DNA of 64,000 nucleotides from Clostridiaceae bacterium. Lineage in GTDB: Bacteria > Bacillota_A > Clostridia > Clostridiales > Clostridiaceae. The translations under genes were made by a program, and so were the position numbers. The stretch spans positions 1 through 64,000 of the forward strand of contig JAQSXU010000004.1 in assembly GCA_029256485.1 (NCBI GenBank), read 5' to 3'. Numbering within the stretch: the stretch's first letter is position 1; each line of letters starts with the position of its first letter. Below the pieces are notes generated by a model. That model saw only the letters and a program-made list of their open reading frames with translations, was not told where the DNA came from and ran no database searches. This document shows, piece by piece, positions 16,194 through 24,463 of this stretch.

Positions 16194-16814
16194 TTAATTG
16201 ATTTTTTTAATGTCCCAATTTTTTATTTGAGATAAATTAATAACTCCTCTTGGAGCAGATAAGATAGACGTATCTAAAATATCTTCCCAGTAAACACCAT
16301 CAATTTTTAGAACATCTTCTACATATATGGTTGATAATAAATCTATACAAATTGATGGTTCGCATTCATTTAAGGTTCTTTCAATCATTTTATCAGTTGC
16401 TATATAACCGTCTAATATCTCTATATCCTCTTCATTGCAAACTTCTGTAAGAGCTTCCTCATAATTTACAAAGTTACATGAAACATTCATATCCAAATCA
16501 CCACTATAAAATGAAACTTTGTAAATCTTGCAATTCTTAATATAGTTATTTTCTAAACCCCATTTAATCATAATACTCTTTTGTTCGTCATTAAGCTCGT
16601 GAAAATCTAAAAAATAATTATTTGCTTTGATTAAAGAAAATAGATTGCCAGATAAAGAAGCAATGTCTTTCCATTCGTCAGGATATAGCGATACTGATAA
16701 TCCTTCACCTTCTAAACTATTTAACTTCTTATCTTCTTTGTTCATATTTCCAACATGATACAACTTGTCAAAACTAATAACAGGGAAGTTGTCATTTAGT
16801 ATACCTTTTTTCAA
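16194..16814 (-). CDS. Hypothetical protein
   Basis: 206 residues from TTG 16814 with GAGGAG upstream. Near the N-terminus LYHVGNMN then GEGLSVSLYPDEW resembles a widespread bacterial family of unknown function in which a YHVG motif precedes a GLSVS motif. The rest is acidic. No catalytic residues are assigned. It lies upstream of the kinase-like gene but has its own terminator. Confidence 0.72.
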   Translation of the reverse strand: MKKGILNDNFPVISFDKLYHVGNMNKEDKKLNSLEGEGLSVSLYPDEWKDIASLSGNLFSLIKANNYFLDFHELNDEQKSIMIKWGLENNYIKNCKIYKVSFYSGDLDMNVSCNFVNYEEALTEVCNEEDIEILDGYIATDKMIERTLNECEPSICIDLLSTIYVEDVLKIDGVYWEDILDTSILSAPRGVINLSQIKNWDIKKIN

Positions 16815-16950
16815 TTAATTTACTCCTCATATAATATTGTCAAATACCTTATTTTTTGTTCAAATATATTATATTCTGCTAAAATTGGAGTGATTACTTA
16901 TTACTATTTTATTTATTGGTATATGGAATGTTATATAGTTAAATTTTAGT

Positions 16951-17151
16951 TTAGTTAATGAAAAATAAATATAACTTGACAGCAATTAAAACAACTACTA
17001 TTAAAGCAACAAGTACACTTACAACCATTTTTATAATATCAACAGGCGTTTGCTTAACACTTTCCTTGCTTGCATTATCTTCTGCTAATGCAAAGCTTAC
17101 TAAATATCCAACAATACAGGCAATAAATATTGCATAAATTATATATTTCAA
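16951..17151 (-). CDS. Small membrane protein with two spans
   Basis: 66 residues with two predicted transmembrane helices (IIYAIFIACIVGYLVSFALA and MVVSVLVALIVVVLIAVKLY) joined by a short polar loop. AAAGAGAGG precedes ATG 17151. No family recognised. Confidence 0.75.
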   Translation of the reverse strand: MKYIIYAIFIACIVGYLVSFALAEDNASKESVKQTPVDIIKMVVSVLVALIVVVLIAVKLYLFFIN

Positions 17152-17263
17152 TAATAAAGTTCCTCTCTTTCACATACTACTTTAGAAATTAAATTTTAAT
17201 TTAACACATTCTTTTTTATATTTAATGCTTCACTATTACACAGTTAAAATTTTATACCATTAT

Positions 17264-17953
17264 CTATTTATCAAGCACCATTTTTTGTAGAGTGGAAGCT
17301 CCATTTGGATTCATTCCTGCTGATTTATATGAAGGATGGTCAGGATATTTCTTTATTAACTCACTATATATGTTTGCACCTTTAATTGGATACTCTTCAG
17401 TTCCTACATAAAAACATAAAGGACTTACTTGCCCAAAGGTTTTTACCATATGATTATTCTTCTTTTTATTTTCAATAATTACTTTAGCATGTATCTTACG
17501 TTGCTCATTAATGTCAGTTATATTGTTTTCTATAATATATTTATGAGTTAAATAAACAGTTTTTTCAACGCTACCATCTATAACATGAATATCTTTGTAT
17601 ACTGTCCAACAATGATGTATTGGCACTTCATCAATTATAACCCAACCTACATAGGTTTTAACATCAGAAATATTATTAGACACAAGAGCTTTAAATACAT
17701 TTAGAGAATTGGTATAACAACTACCTACTTTTATATTTATTACATCATATATCTCTTGTATTTTTTCGTCTTCAATTTCTTCTGTATTAGCGTAACAGAA
17801 CAACTTTATAGTTTTTTGATTAGTTAATGGGTAAAGTTTTGAGGGAATTGTCATATAAGTTCCACTTTTTATCAAAATTTTATCTTCTCGTACTTTAATT
17901 AATGGAAAGTATTTGTTAATATATTCAATTGATTCTTTTGATAGGTTTATCAT
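17264..17953 (-). CDS. Hypothetical protein with a Cys-His-Asp arrangement
   Basis: 229 residues; AAGGAG RBS upstream of ATG 17953. The ordered motifs VGSCYTNSLNVF, VPIHHCWTVY and IHVIDGSVEK place a Cys, a His and an Asp in the order of papain-like/transglutaminase-like folds, so a cysteine peptidase or amidase is possible. There is no signal peptide, so it would act in the cytoplasm. This is inferred from motif order; I do not recognise the exact family. The gene is divergent from the XRE regulator at 18159. Confidence 0.65.
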   Translation of the reverse strand: MINLSKESIEYINKYFPLIKVREDKILIKSGTYMTIPSKLYPLTNQKTIKLFCYANTEEIEDEKIQEIYDVINIKVGSCYTNSLNVFKALVSNNISDVKTYVGWVIIDEVPIHHCWTVYKDIHVIDGSVEKTVYLTHKYIIENNITDINEQRKIHAKVIIENKKKNNHMVKTFGQVSPLCFYVGTEEYPIKGANIYSELIKKYPDHPSYKSAGMNPNGASTLQKMVLDK

Positions 17954-18007
17954 ATTAGTCTCCTTAAAAAAATTAAGTTAAAATATTATATATTTAGTAA
18001 ATTTTAA

Positions 18008-18036
18008 TTTACAAACAATACAAAATGTGGTATAAT
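18008..18036 (+). promoter_or_regulatory. TTTACA / TGTGG-TATAAT promoter
   Basis: TTTACA (18008-18013), 17 bp, TATAAT (18031-18036) with extended TGTGG. It serves the XRE gene; a weaker divergent promoter (TTGTAA-N18-TATAAT) probably serves the 17264 gene. Confidence 0.8.
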
Positions 18037-18158
18037 ATATTATATAAATAGAATAACATAATTTTCATGAAAATGCAATAATAGATTCAATGATACATGA
18101 ATTTTAAATTTATGTGTAGTATTTATTGCAACGACAAATAAAGTTGAGGTGCAATTAT

Positions 18159-18488
18159 ATGTTAGTTAGGTTAGTGGAAAATATAACACAGTTATGTGAA
18201 ACAAGAAATTTAACTTTCGCTGAATTAGAAAGAAATGTTGGCTTAAGTAACAATTCCATCAGACGATGGGTTAGTAATTGCCCATCAATAGATAAGTTAG
18301 TAAAAGTAGCAGATTATTTCAATATTTCGCTGGATTGTTTAGTTGGAAGAAATATTAATTTAGACGTTGAAATGTTGGAATATAAAGATAACTTTAAATA
18401 TTTAAATGTTGTAACTTTTGCTAAAAACTCAAACATATCTCCTGAAAAACTTCTTTTGATTGCTGAATTTATTAGTAAAATAAGTTAA
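18159..18488 (+). CDS. XRE-family helix-turn-helix regulator
   Basis: 109 residues. The N-terminal 65 residues form a Cro/C1-type HTH (LTFAELERNVGLSNNSIRRW, then PSIDKLVKVADYFNISLDCL followed by VGR). The remainder is a short helical tail, probably for dimerisation. I choose ATG 18159 because GAGGTG lies 7 nt upstream; in-frame starts up to 18126 lack an RBS. It has its own promoter and a 120-bp leader. It is a candidate regulator of this part of the element; its operator is not identified. Confidence 0.9.
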   Translation: MLVRLVENITQLCETRNLTFAELERNVGLSNNSIRRWVSNCPSIDKLVKVADYFNISLDCLVGRNINLDVEMLEYKDNFKYLNVVTFAKNSNISPEKLLLIAEFISKIS

Positions 18489-18554
18489 TTTGCGATATTA
18501 TGTTGAGCCTATAAATCTTAGTAAATAAAATCTTAATAATAGGAGGATTTAATT

Positions 18555-18968
18555 ATTAAAACAGATTTTGAAAAATTAAAAAGCATTATAAGAAAAGATA
18601 TCTGCAAAGCTGATGAATCAGGATGTAATATAAATTGCTTATTATATGGTGCAGATTGTTCTAAGGAATGGCTGTCCAATAGTATAGGCATGTTAGAAAA
18701 TAGAAAAGTATTAGGTGAAGTTCTATTAAATGTAGGTTCGATAGTAGAAGTTGAACATAAAGATGCTACGCTTATGTATCTTATTGTATCAAGGAGAATA
18801 ATAAACTGGGGAACAATGAGAGCATGGGATTATTATTCTGTGCCATATCCAGAAGGTGGAAAGAAAGATAAAGAAGGCTATGATGATAATGGATTTTATT
18901 TTAATCATTATGAGATAGAAAAAATTATATATTCATGTAATGTTAGTTCAGAAAAAGTAGAGTTGTAG
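18555..18968 (+). CDS. Hypothetical protein initiated at ATT
   Basis: The frame is open from a stop at 18537-18539 and reads (M)KTDFEKLKSIIRKDICKAD, then ESGCNINCLLYGADCSKEW and on to a beta-rich C-terminal domain (VGSIVEVEHKDATLMYLIVS). No ATG, GTG or TTG occurs until codon 46 (18690), where no good RBS exists. A perfect AGGAGG lies 8 nt before ATT 18555, so ATT is the likely start (137 residues). Cysteines in the N-terminal part suggest a small metal site. Function unknown. Confidence 0.7.
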   Translation: MKTDFEKLKSIIRKDICKADESGCNINCLLYGADCSKEWLSNSIGMLENRKVLGEVLLNVGSIVEVEHKDATLMYLIVSRRIINWGTMRAWDYYSVPYPEGGKKDKEGYDDNGFYFNHYEIEKIIYSCNVSSEKVEL

Positions 18969-19077
18969 GTGTTAGATAGTATGGTTTATATAATGTGACA
19001 ACATTCAGGTTTCAACATTTTAAAGAATTACAAAAACTCTAAAGAAGTATATAAAAACTTATAAGGAAGGATTAAAT

Positions 19078-19587
19078 ATGGGTACTAATTTAAAAGAATT
19101 ATGTAAAGAATATATCGAGAACATATATGAAACAACTCATGCAAAAGGTAACGAGGTTATGGGGCTTGCTATGCAAAGAAGGGATATACATGACCTTATA
19201 CTTTATAAATTAAAGGCAGAAAGAGAAGATGGAATATTAAAAATTACAGATAATCTTGATTGGCTTACTATAAACGGAAAAACATTTGACATATATAAAG
19301 ATTATACTAAAAATGATTTAGAAAGAGTTGCACATAGTTTAAATACTTCACTTGAAATGTATTGTGCAAAAAAATATCCAAAACAGACAGTAATTGAATG
19401 TAATACTGATACATTAGAGAACTTTACTAAAGGAAACACTTATTTAGCAGTACGGGATTATGATGACATAGTGGAAGTTTATGACGATAACGGTGAACTA
19501 TATGGAATTGATAAAGAACTTGAGCTTGAGTTAGAGGATTTAAGTGAGGGTGACTTTAGTTATTGTTATATAGGAAGTATTGGATAG
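19078..19587 (+). CDS. Hypothetical protein
   Basis: 169 residues, AAGGAAGG RBS. The helical N-terminal half is NLKELCKEYIENIYETTHAK. The acidic C-terminal half (KGNTYLAVRDYDDIVEVYDD) looks like a small beta barrel. No motif recognised. Confidence 0.78.
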   Translation: MGTNLKELCKEYIENIYETTHAKGNEVMGLAMQRRDIHDLILYKLKAEREDGILKITDNLDWLTINGKTFDIYKDYTKNDLERVAHSLNTSLEMYCAKKYPKQTVIECNTDTLENFTKGNTYLAVRDYDDIVEVYDDNGELYGIDKELELELEDLSEGDFSYCYIGSIG

Positions 19588-19635
19588 AAACAGTATTTTT
19601 TTGTAATAAATAAATAGCAAATGGTAGGTAAACTT

Positions 19636-19836
19636 ATGGCAAGTGAAAAAAATAAATTGGAATTTGAAATATATTACCAAACGGATAATAATGAAATAAA
19701 GATAGGCGTATCAAGTGGATTTAGTTTTAGAGATGCTTGTTGCAAGTATTCAGAGACGGATATTAATTTTGCAAGTAAATTTAATTCTGACAAATTAACA
19801 TTTGGAAAACATGAGTTATTAGGTAAGCTCTTATAA
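19636..19836 (+). CDS. Small hypothetical protein
   Basis: 66 residues from ATG 19636 (MASEKNKLEFEIYYQTDNNE); an in-frame ATG at 19621 would give five more residues. The RBS is weak for both. No motif recognised. Confidence 0.55.
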   Translation: MASEKNKLEFEIYYQTDNNEIKIGVSSGFSFRDACCKYSETDINFASKFNSDKLTFGKHELLGKLL

Positions 19837-19944
19837 ATTAATACACTAAACAAGATATAACTAAAATGAATTTAAAAAAAAAATAAAAAGTTCCGAAGAT
19901 AAGTTAAAAATATTATAAAAGTTAGGAAGAAAGAGGGGATTTTA

Positions 19945-20940
19945 ATGCGAAAGTTAGCATCTATTCAGAAAATTACAAAACTTGTACCACATTTTAATGC
20001 TGATACATTAGATATAGCTACAATATTAGGTTGGAAATGTGTAGTAAAGAAAGGACAATTTAAAGAAGGGGATTTATGTATATACTTTGAAATAGATAGT
20101 ATATTACCTAAAATACCTGAATTTGAATATATGGCAATCAATAATTACAGATTAAAAACTCTTAGACTTCGTGGGCAGTTATCACAAGGGTTATGCTGGA
20201 CAACCGATATTCTTCCAACAAGTACAGAGATTTTTGAAGGAAAAGATGTAACTGAGTTGCTTGGTGTTGAAAAATATGAGGATGAATTTCCAGAAGAAAT
20301 GATAGGCGTATCAAGAGGTTATCACCCAACTATAGTAAGTAAAACAGGTGAAGAAAGAGTACAATCATTCCCAAAACTTATAGATGAATTTATGGGTAAA
20401 AAAGTAGCAATTACAACAAAAATAGACGGGTATTCAGCTTCTTACATAAAGAATAATGATGATTACCATGTATGCAGTCATACACATAGCTTATTGAAAG
20501 ACGAAAATAGTGTTTACTGGAAAATGGAAAAGAAATATAATATTATTGAAATATTGAAAAAGGCAGGGAATTATTCTATACAAGGAGAAATAGCAGGTCC
20601 TGGGATAATGAAAAATAAGTTAGGATTAAAAGAAAATGAATTATTCGTGTTTAGAATATTTAATAATGATACTCAGTCATATCTAAGCCCTGAAGAATTA
20701 ATTGATTTCTGTAAAAAGTATGGGTTAAAGCATGTGCCTATGAAGCTGAATGTTACATTTGAATTCACATTAGAAGAATTGTTAGAACTTGCTAAAGGTG
20801 TTTACGAAAGCTCAAATCATCAAAGAGAGGGCATAGTTATAATTCCAATGATACCTTGTTATAGCGAAATATTATGTTCTAACTTATCAATGAAAGTGAT
20901 AAATAATGATTACTTAATTAAGAGTAAAAAAATCGCATAG
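19945..20940 (+). CDS. RNA ligase, DRB0094/Rnl5 type
   Basis: 331 residues. The N-terminal OB-like module starts RKLASIQKITKLVPHFNADT and includes GDLCIYFEIDSILP and LRGQLSQGL. The nucleotidyltransferase domain follows, with motif I TTKIDG giving adenylation at Lys 159, an EIAGPGI block and a late EGIVI motif. Rnl5-family ligases seal nicked RNA with ATP, joining 3'-OH to 5'-phosphate. Length and domain order match Deinococcus DRB0094. RBS GAAAGAGGGG before ATG 19945. Phages and plasmids use such ligases to repair tRNA cut by host anticodon nucleases; that role here is inferred, supported by Hen1 and a second ligase elsewhere in the window. Confidence 0.93.
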   Translation: MRKLASIQKITKLVPHFNADTLDIATILGWKCVVKKGQFKEGDLCIYFEIDSILPKIPEFEYMAINNYRLKTLRLRGQLSQGLCWTTDILPTSTEIFEGKDVTELLGVEKYEDEFPEEMIGVSRGYHPTIVSKTGEERVQSFPKLIDEFMGKKVAITTKIDGYSASYIKNNDDYHVCSHTHSLLKDENSVYWKMEKKYNIIEILKKAGNYSIQGEIAGPGIMKNKLGLKENELFVFRIFNNDTQSYLSPEELIDFCKKYGLKHVPMKLNVTFEFTLEELLELAKGVYESSNHQREGIVIIPMIPCYSEILCSNLSMKVINNDYLIKSKKIA

Positions 20941-20952
20941 AGAAGTACTTAT

Positions 20953-21061
20953 AAACTATAATTATAGTTTATGTATTTATTGCATATATGATATATAATA
21001 AGTATATAACTTTAAAATTCATATAAGTTAATAATATATGAATAAAGTATATACTTATTAT
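20953..21061. repeat. Palindrome and nested cruciform-forming repeat
   Basis: A perfect 18-bp palindrome AAACTATAATTATAGTTT (20953-20970) is followed by a hairpin with outer arms ATAATAAGTATATA / TATATACTTATTAT (20995-21008, 21048-21061) and inner arms ATTCATAT / ATATGAAT (21017-21024, 21036-21043). There is no T-run, so it is not a standard terminator. It may be a regulatory or cruciform structure between the ligase gene and the 21120 gene. Confidence 0.7.
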
Positions 21062-21119
21062 ATAAAAAGTAATACCGTTGCTAATAAAACTATATCAGAA
21101 TAATAAAGGATGTGTTAGT

Positions 21120-21275
21120 GTGAAAGTATTAAAGGATAAAATATCTTCTATAAAAGAAAACTTTAGAAAAAAAGAATGGGTTCAAGAGAGGATTATTGAT
21201 GTAATTCTGGACTTATTTTCTATCGTTGTTGGTTTAGGAATGGGATATTATATTATTTCATTTGTATATATTTAA
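21120..21275 (+). CDS. Small membrane-anchored protein
   Basis: 51 residues from GTG 21120 with AAAGGA 9 nt upstream. A basic N-terminus (MKVLKDKISSIKENFRKKEW) is followed by one hydrophobic segment (VILDLFSIVVGLGMGYYIIS), giving a probable C-terminal membrane anchor. Confidence 0.6.
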   Translation: MKVLKDKISSIKENFRKKEWVQERIIDVILDLFSIVVGLGMGYYIISFVYI

Positions 21276-21345
21276 ATGCTATTTATTTTACAAATATATA
21301 TACTTTTGATTTTGTTCCTCAAAAACACACAAACATTATCCGTCA

Positions 21346-21374
21346 AAAAAGGCAGTTATTATAACTGCTTTTTT
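21346..21374 (+). terminator. Terminator
   Basis: GGCAGTTAT / ATAACTGCT stem with A-run before and seven T after. Confidence 0.85.
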
Positions 21375-21496
21375 ATTTATTAATTCCTAATAAATTATTT
21401 GTTTTACGCATAAAACAGTATAGGACTAATTATCTATTTAAATTAAAATTTATTTTTGAGATAATTAAGCATCAAATATGAAAGTAGGTAAAATAA

Positions 21497-21811
21497 ATGA
21501 AAAAAAGAAGGTTAAAAGTTGTCATATTAATTATAGTTGCATTAATTTTGTTCTTAGCTTGTTTTTATTATAATAAAGTTAATGATAAAAATGTAATTTA
21601 TTATGATTTACCTATTAACAATCCGATAATGTACGCTGGCAATAATATTTCAAATAATAATTTATATACTTCTGATTCGAATTTTTATTTAAACATTAAA
21701 GACCAGACTAATGATGATTTTTATGTAAATGTAGATATTTCGAATTGCTTAGATACTCATTTTTTTATTAATCCATTAAATAGCACAATACATCAACCAA
21801 TGTTTATTTGA
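21497..21811 (+). CDS. Small signal-anchored protein
   Basis: 104 residues. The N-terminus MKKRRLK precedes a hydrophobic helix (VVILIIVALILFLACFYY), a signal anchor placing the polar, Asn-rich remainder outside the cell. No known domain. Its 3' end overlaps by 19 bp the convergent AbrB-like gene. Confidence 0.7.
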   Translation: MKKRRLKVVILIIVALILFLACFYYNKVNDKNVIYYDLPINNPIMYAGNNISNNNLYTSDSNFYLNIKDQTNDDFYVNVDISNCLDTHFFINPLNSTIHQPMFI

Positions 21812-22236
21812 TTTGTAAGCAGGGAAAACTGCTTACTTTTTTTTATCACAAGTTTATCTTCTATTAAACCTATTGAGACATAATCATTAGAACTAATATT
21901 TAAGGTTTCTCTTAGTTTTTTATGAATTAAACATCTGTACGCTTCCTGAATAATGGTTATTGAATATCTATTATTAACTATCAGTTTACGATTATTCAAT
22001 GTATAGCATTTTGGACATACATGAATATCACTAATCTTACTTAAAGAAATTTCAGAATCACAAAAAATACATTTTTGCTTTTCTTTTTTTAAAACAAGAT
22101 TTCCGTTTTTATCAATGTAAGAAATAATTTTATTGCCAATATTTATTTTAAGAAAGTTTAAATAATTTGAAGGAATAATAATCCTTCCCAAATTATCAAC
22201 CTTCCGTTGTGTTTCAAATCTATAATCTATTCCCAT
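21793..22236 (-). CDS. AbrB/SpoVT-like protein with internal zinc ribbon
   Basis: 147 residues. The N-terminal swapped-hairpin AbrB motif is RKVDNLGRIIIPSNYLNFL. A zinc ribbon follows (CIFCDSEISLSKISDIHVCP, then KC). A C-terminal stretch (LNISSNDYVSIGLIEDKLVI) looks like a second AbrB-like half. AbrB proteins are transition-state DNA-binding regulators. The gene's 3' end overlaps the convergent 21497 gene and contains that gene's terminator hairpin. An inverted repeat lies upstream at 22309-22368, possibly its own operator. Confidence 0.82.
   Translation of the reverse strand: MGIDYRFETQRKVDNLGRIIIPSNYLNFLKINIGNKIISYIDKNGNLVLKKEKQKCIFCDSEISLSKISDIHVCPKCYTLNNRKLIVNNRYSITIIQEAYRCLIHKKLRETLNISSNDYVSIGLIEDKLVIKKSKQFSLLTNQINIG
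21815..21844 (+). terminator. Terminator of the 21497 gene, inside the AbrB-like ORF
   Basis: GTAAGCAG / CTGCTTAC stem followed by eight T. It lies within the 3' coding end of the opposite-strand gene. Confidence 0.85.
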
Positions 22237-22308
22237 TAGATATATTCCTTTTCACAATTATTACCCCCACCCTTTTAGTTTCATTTATCTTACTACCTTT
22301 TATTTATC

Positions 22309-22368
22309 GGTTATTGTTAAATAAATATTAGTAAAAATTAAAAAAATATTTATTTACTAAAATTAACC
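22309..22368. repeat. AT-rich inverted repeat upstream of the AbrB-like gene
   Basis: GGTTA / TAACC outer arms (22309-22313, 22364-22368) and AAATAAATATT / AATATTTATTT inner arms (22319-22329, 22345-22355). AbrB-type proteins prefer such flexible AT-rich DNA. The rest of 22237-22503 holds only this and a terminator. Confidence 0.55.
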
Positions 22369-22394
22369 ATTAATAATACATTTAGACAAAAAAT

Positions 22395-22430
22395 AAAAAG
22401 CATATATTCTTTTAAATATATGCTTTTTAT
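22395..22430. terminator. Bidirectional terminator
   Basis: AAAAAGCATATAT / ATATATGCTTTTT stem downstream of the minus-strand coiled-coil gene. Confidence 0.85.
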
Positions 22431-22503
22431 TTTTTTATAGAATCTTCTTTCATTCCATCCACCTTCCATATCCCCCTATGGGAAAATTCTATATTAACCT
22501 TTA

Positions 22504-23088
22504 TTAATCAGGTTTATTTTCAGCCTTAATAAGTAAATCTTTTAATCTTAGTACTTCAATTTCATATTGTAATTTTTCCTTATCATGTTCAGAATTAAGT
22601 AATTTTATTTCATTATCATGTTCAGAATTAATCAATGTGATTTCTTTTTCATGTTCATACTGTTGAATGATTATTTGTTTTTCAAGTTCACATTTTTCTT
22701 CAGTTGTTTTTATGATTTGTTCAATAACATACTGTGTATTATCTACATTTTTATTATCTTCTTTGGGAGAGAAGACACCAAATATAGTTTTAAACCCTGC
22801 TATAGTAGCAATTGTGAATGAAATTAATACAATTGTCATAAAAAAAACTTGTACTTTATTTTTAAATAATAATGCTAAAAAATCGTATATTTTATTAGTA
22901 GCCATTTTTTTAGCATTGCCAAACTTGTCAACAACTTCTTTATCGAGTTCCTTATTTACTTCTTTATTAAGTACTTCGGGTTTAATCTCCTTTTCATCAA
23001 CTGCTTTATTTAATGAAACTTCTTTTTTAGATGCTTCATTTGTTTGTATTACCTTGTTTGTTTTATTTTCATTACTGTTCTTTCCCAT
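22504..23088 (-). CDS. Membrane protein with C-terminal coiled coil
   Basis: 194 residues from ATG 23088 (AGGTGG 8 nt upstream; an in-frame start four codons earlier is less well placed). A charged, Lys/Glu-rich N-terminus (about 85 residues) precedes one membrane helix (VFFMTIVLISFTIATIAGF). The C-terminal heptad region is built of repeated NSEHD(N/K)E-type units (ITLINSEHDNEIKLLNSEHD), a clear coiled coil. Possibly a scaffold or spanin-like accessory; no family recognised. Confidence 0.78.
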   Translation of the reverse strand: MGKNSNENKTNKVIQTNEASKKEVSLNKAVDEKEIKPEVLNKEVNKELDKEVVDKFGNAKKMATNKIYDFLALLFKNKVQVFFMTIVLISFTIATIAGFKTIFGVFSPKEDNKNVDNTQYVIEQIIKTTEEKCELEKQIIIQQYEHEKEITLINSEHDNEIKLLNSEHDKEKLQYEIEVLRLKDLLIKAENKPD

Positions 23089-23171
23089 AAAGCATACCAC
23101 CTTTCTTATTTTTTGTAACTGGGAATTACAAATTAAAAAGAGGAATATGCCTTATGCATTATCCCCCTAAC

Positions 23172-23249
23172 TTAATATGTATTTAAAAAATCAAGTTTTT
23201 GAGGATAACGACCAGTATCCTTTTTCATATTTAATTGTCTTTGTCTCAT
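23172..23249 (-). CDS. 25-residue small protein
   Basis: MRQRQLNMKKDTGRYPQKLD followed by FLNTY. GGAG lies 6 nt before ATG 23249. It sits between two minus-strand genes in the same orientation, which supports translation. Basic, with no motif. Confidence 0.45.
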   Translation of the reverse strand: MRQRQLNMKKDTGRYPQKLDFLNTY

Positions 23250-23258
23250 ACCAAGCTC

Positions 23259-23468
23259 CTATAAAACTATGCACACTATTATATAAAATAAAAGTGATAG
23301 AATGGTTATAAATCCTACACGCATGTTTATTTTTATAAGAACTTTTTCATCAACTTCTGCATTCTTCATTATTTTGTTTATAGCCATTCCTATAAAACTA
23401 ATAGCTAACATTATTACAAGTCCTGCAAATATTATTGATAATTTTAATCCAACACCAACGCCTACCAT
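23259..23468 (-). CDS. Small membrane protein with two spans
   Basis: 69 residues, GGAGG RBS before ATG 23468. Two hydrophobic helices (IIFAGLVIMLAISFIGMAIN and GFITILSLLFYIIVCIVL) flank a basic loop, a form shared by small conjugation- or phage-associated membrane proteins. No specific family assigned. Confidence 0.7.
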   Translation of the reverse strand: MVGVGVGLKLSIIFAGLVIMLAISFIGMAINKIMKNAEVDEKVLIKINMRVGFITILSLLFYIIVCIVL

Positions 23469-23835
23469 TTTCTTGTCCTCCGTAATCTCTCATAAGTTTT
23501 CCTAAGTAAAGTTTTCTCTAAATTTAATTTTCTCTCTTGTCTAAGTCTCTCTAATATCAATGTTTTTACTGTTTAAAGTTCTTACTGGTCATGTCCTTCC
23601 TTAAAAAAATAGCATATAAGCATACTTTTTTATCTTGAATACTTAATTATATTCATATGTAAGTTAAATTATCAAGTAAAAATAACTTAATAATAAATTT
23701 AGACTATTAACAAACTTCAAAGTTTTATTATTTTGTTATTTTTAATATTAAACGATATAAAACAGTTTTAATCTATTAATTAATAACCCTTAACTCTATC
23801 ATTGACTAAAGTCAATGTTTTGAGGAGGGTATTGT
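23469..23835. other. Intergenic region with promoter and palindromic operator
   Basis: TTGTTA (23733-23738), 17 bp, TATAAA (23756-23761) is a plausible promoter for the nuclease-like gene. The first half is purine-rich on the minus strand and gives a spurious Arg-rich frame at about 23465-23570, which I do not annotate. Confidence 0.55.
23800..23817. promoter_or_regulatory. Palindromic operator upstream of the nuclease-like gene
   Basis: CATTGACTAAAGTCAATG is an 18-bp inverted repeat with an AA centre, the longest copy of the shared motif. Here it lies about 40 bp downstream of the promoter -10 and 7 bp before the RBS, so binding would block elongation or translation. Confidence 0.7.
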
Positions 23836-24396
23836 TTGAAAAAGTTTATTAAATATTTTAAAGAATCAAAACAAAAGTATGTAAGATTAAAAATCACAAA
23901 TGAAACTAAAGAAAAAATTTATAAGTTTGCGAAAAAAATTATCATAGAAAAAGAATATATTTATAGAATAGACAATGGTTCTGAGTTGAAGCGTTGGATA
24001 ACAGGTATTAGTGGAGAATTAGCTGTAGAAAAATTTTTAGATATTAAGTTTTTTGATTGGTCTATTGGAAATTCAAACTGTTATAATTTGACTGATTTAA
24101 ATTCTATTGGATTAAATATTGGAGTAAAAACTGTAGAATTTGGTAAATTCCCAATTGTTCATAAAAGTCCAACAAAACCAGAAATTATTTTAGTTAAAGA
24201 CGGAGATTATTTGTATCTTCTTGGAATAGCTTCTATTGAAGTAATGAAAAAATATAGTGATGATGATTTAATATTAAGTTCACAGTTAAAGGCTCGGAAT
24301 GTTAAAACGGGATTTTATGGATTTGAATATCTACAACAATTCAGAAACATCAAAGATTTAAAAGAAATATTATTACAATATTCTTTCCTTTTGTGA
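23836..24396 (+). CDS. Putative PD-(D/E)XK-type endonuclease
   Basis: 186 residues from TTG 23836 with a near-perfect GAGGAGGG RBS. After a basic N-terminus it shows ISGELAVEKFLDI, then NLTDLNSIGLNIGVKTVEFG and EIILVKDGDYLYLLGIAS. The E ... D ... VKT order fits the restriction-endonuclease-like core, with GVKTVEF as the (D/E)xK strand; the acidic residue before Lys is not in the canonical position. Possible roles are host DNA degradation or defence. Family inferred from motif order. It is preceded by the shared palindrome and followed by a terminator. Confidence 0.62.
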   Translation: MKKFIKYFKESKQKYVRLKITNETKEKIYKFAKKIIIEKEYIYRIDNGSELKRWITGISGELAVEKFLDIKFFDWSIGNSNCYNLTDLNSIGLNIGVKTVEFGKFPIVHKSPTKPEIILVKDGDYLYLLGIASIEVMKKYSDDDLILSSQLKARNVKTGFYGFEYLQQFRNIKDLKEILLQYSFLL

Positions 24397-24405
24397 TAAA
24401 ATATT

Positions 24406-24440
24406 AAAAACAGCATTAAATTAATGCTGTTTTGTTTTTA
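24406..24440. terminator. Terminator
   Basis: AAAACAGCATTAA / TTAATGCTGTTTT stem followed by a T-rich tail; it serves the nuclease-like gene and perhaps the convergent 24464 gene. Confidence 0.85.
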
Positions 24441-24463
24441 TTAAAGACTCTTGAATGATTCTT

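Noticed and set aside
22667..23170. Plus-strand 167-codon ORF
   Set aside because: It is antisense to the membrane coiled-coil gene, which has a proper RBS, membrane helix and heptads.
23465..23570. Arg-rich minus-strand frame (ERLRQERKLNLEKTLLRKTY) overlapping the 23259 gene start
   Set aside because: It lies in a purine-rich leader, has no ribosome binding site, and its amino acids follow from gag/aga-rich composition.
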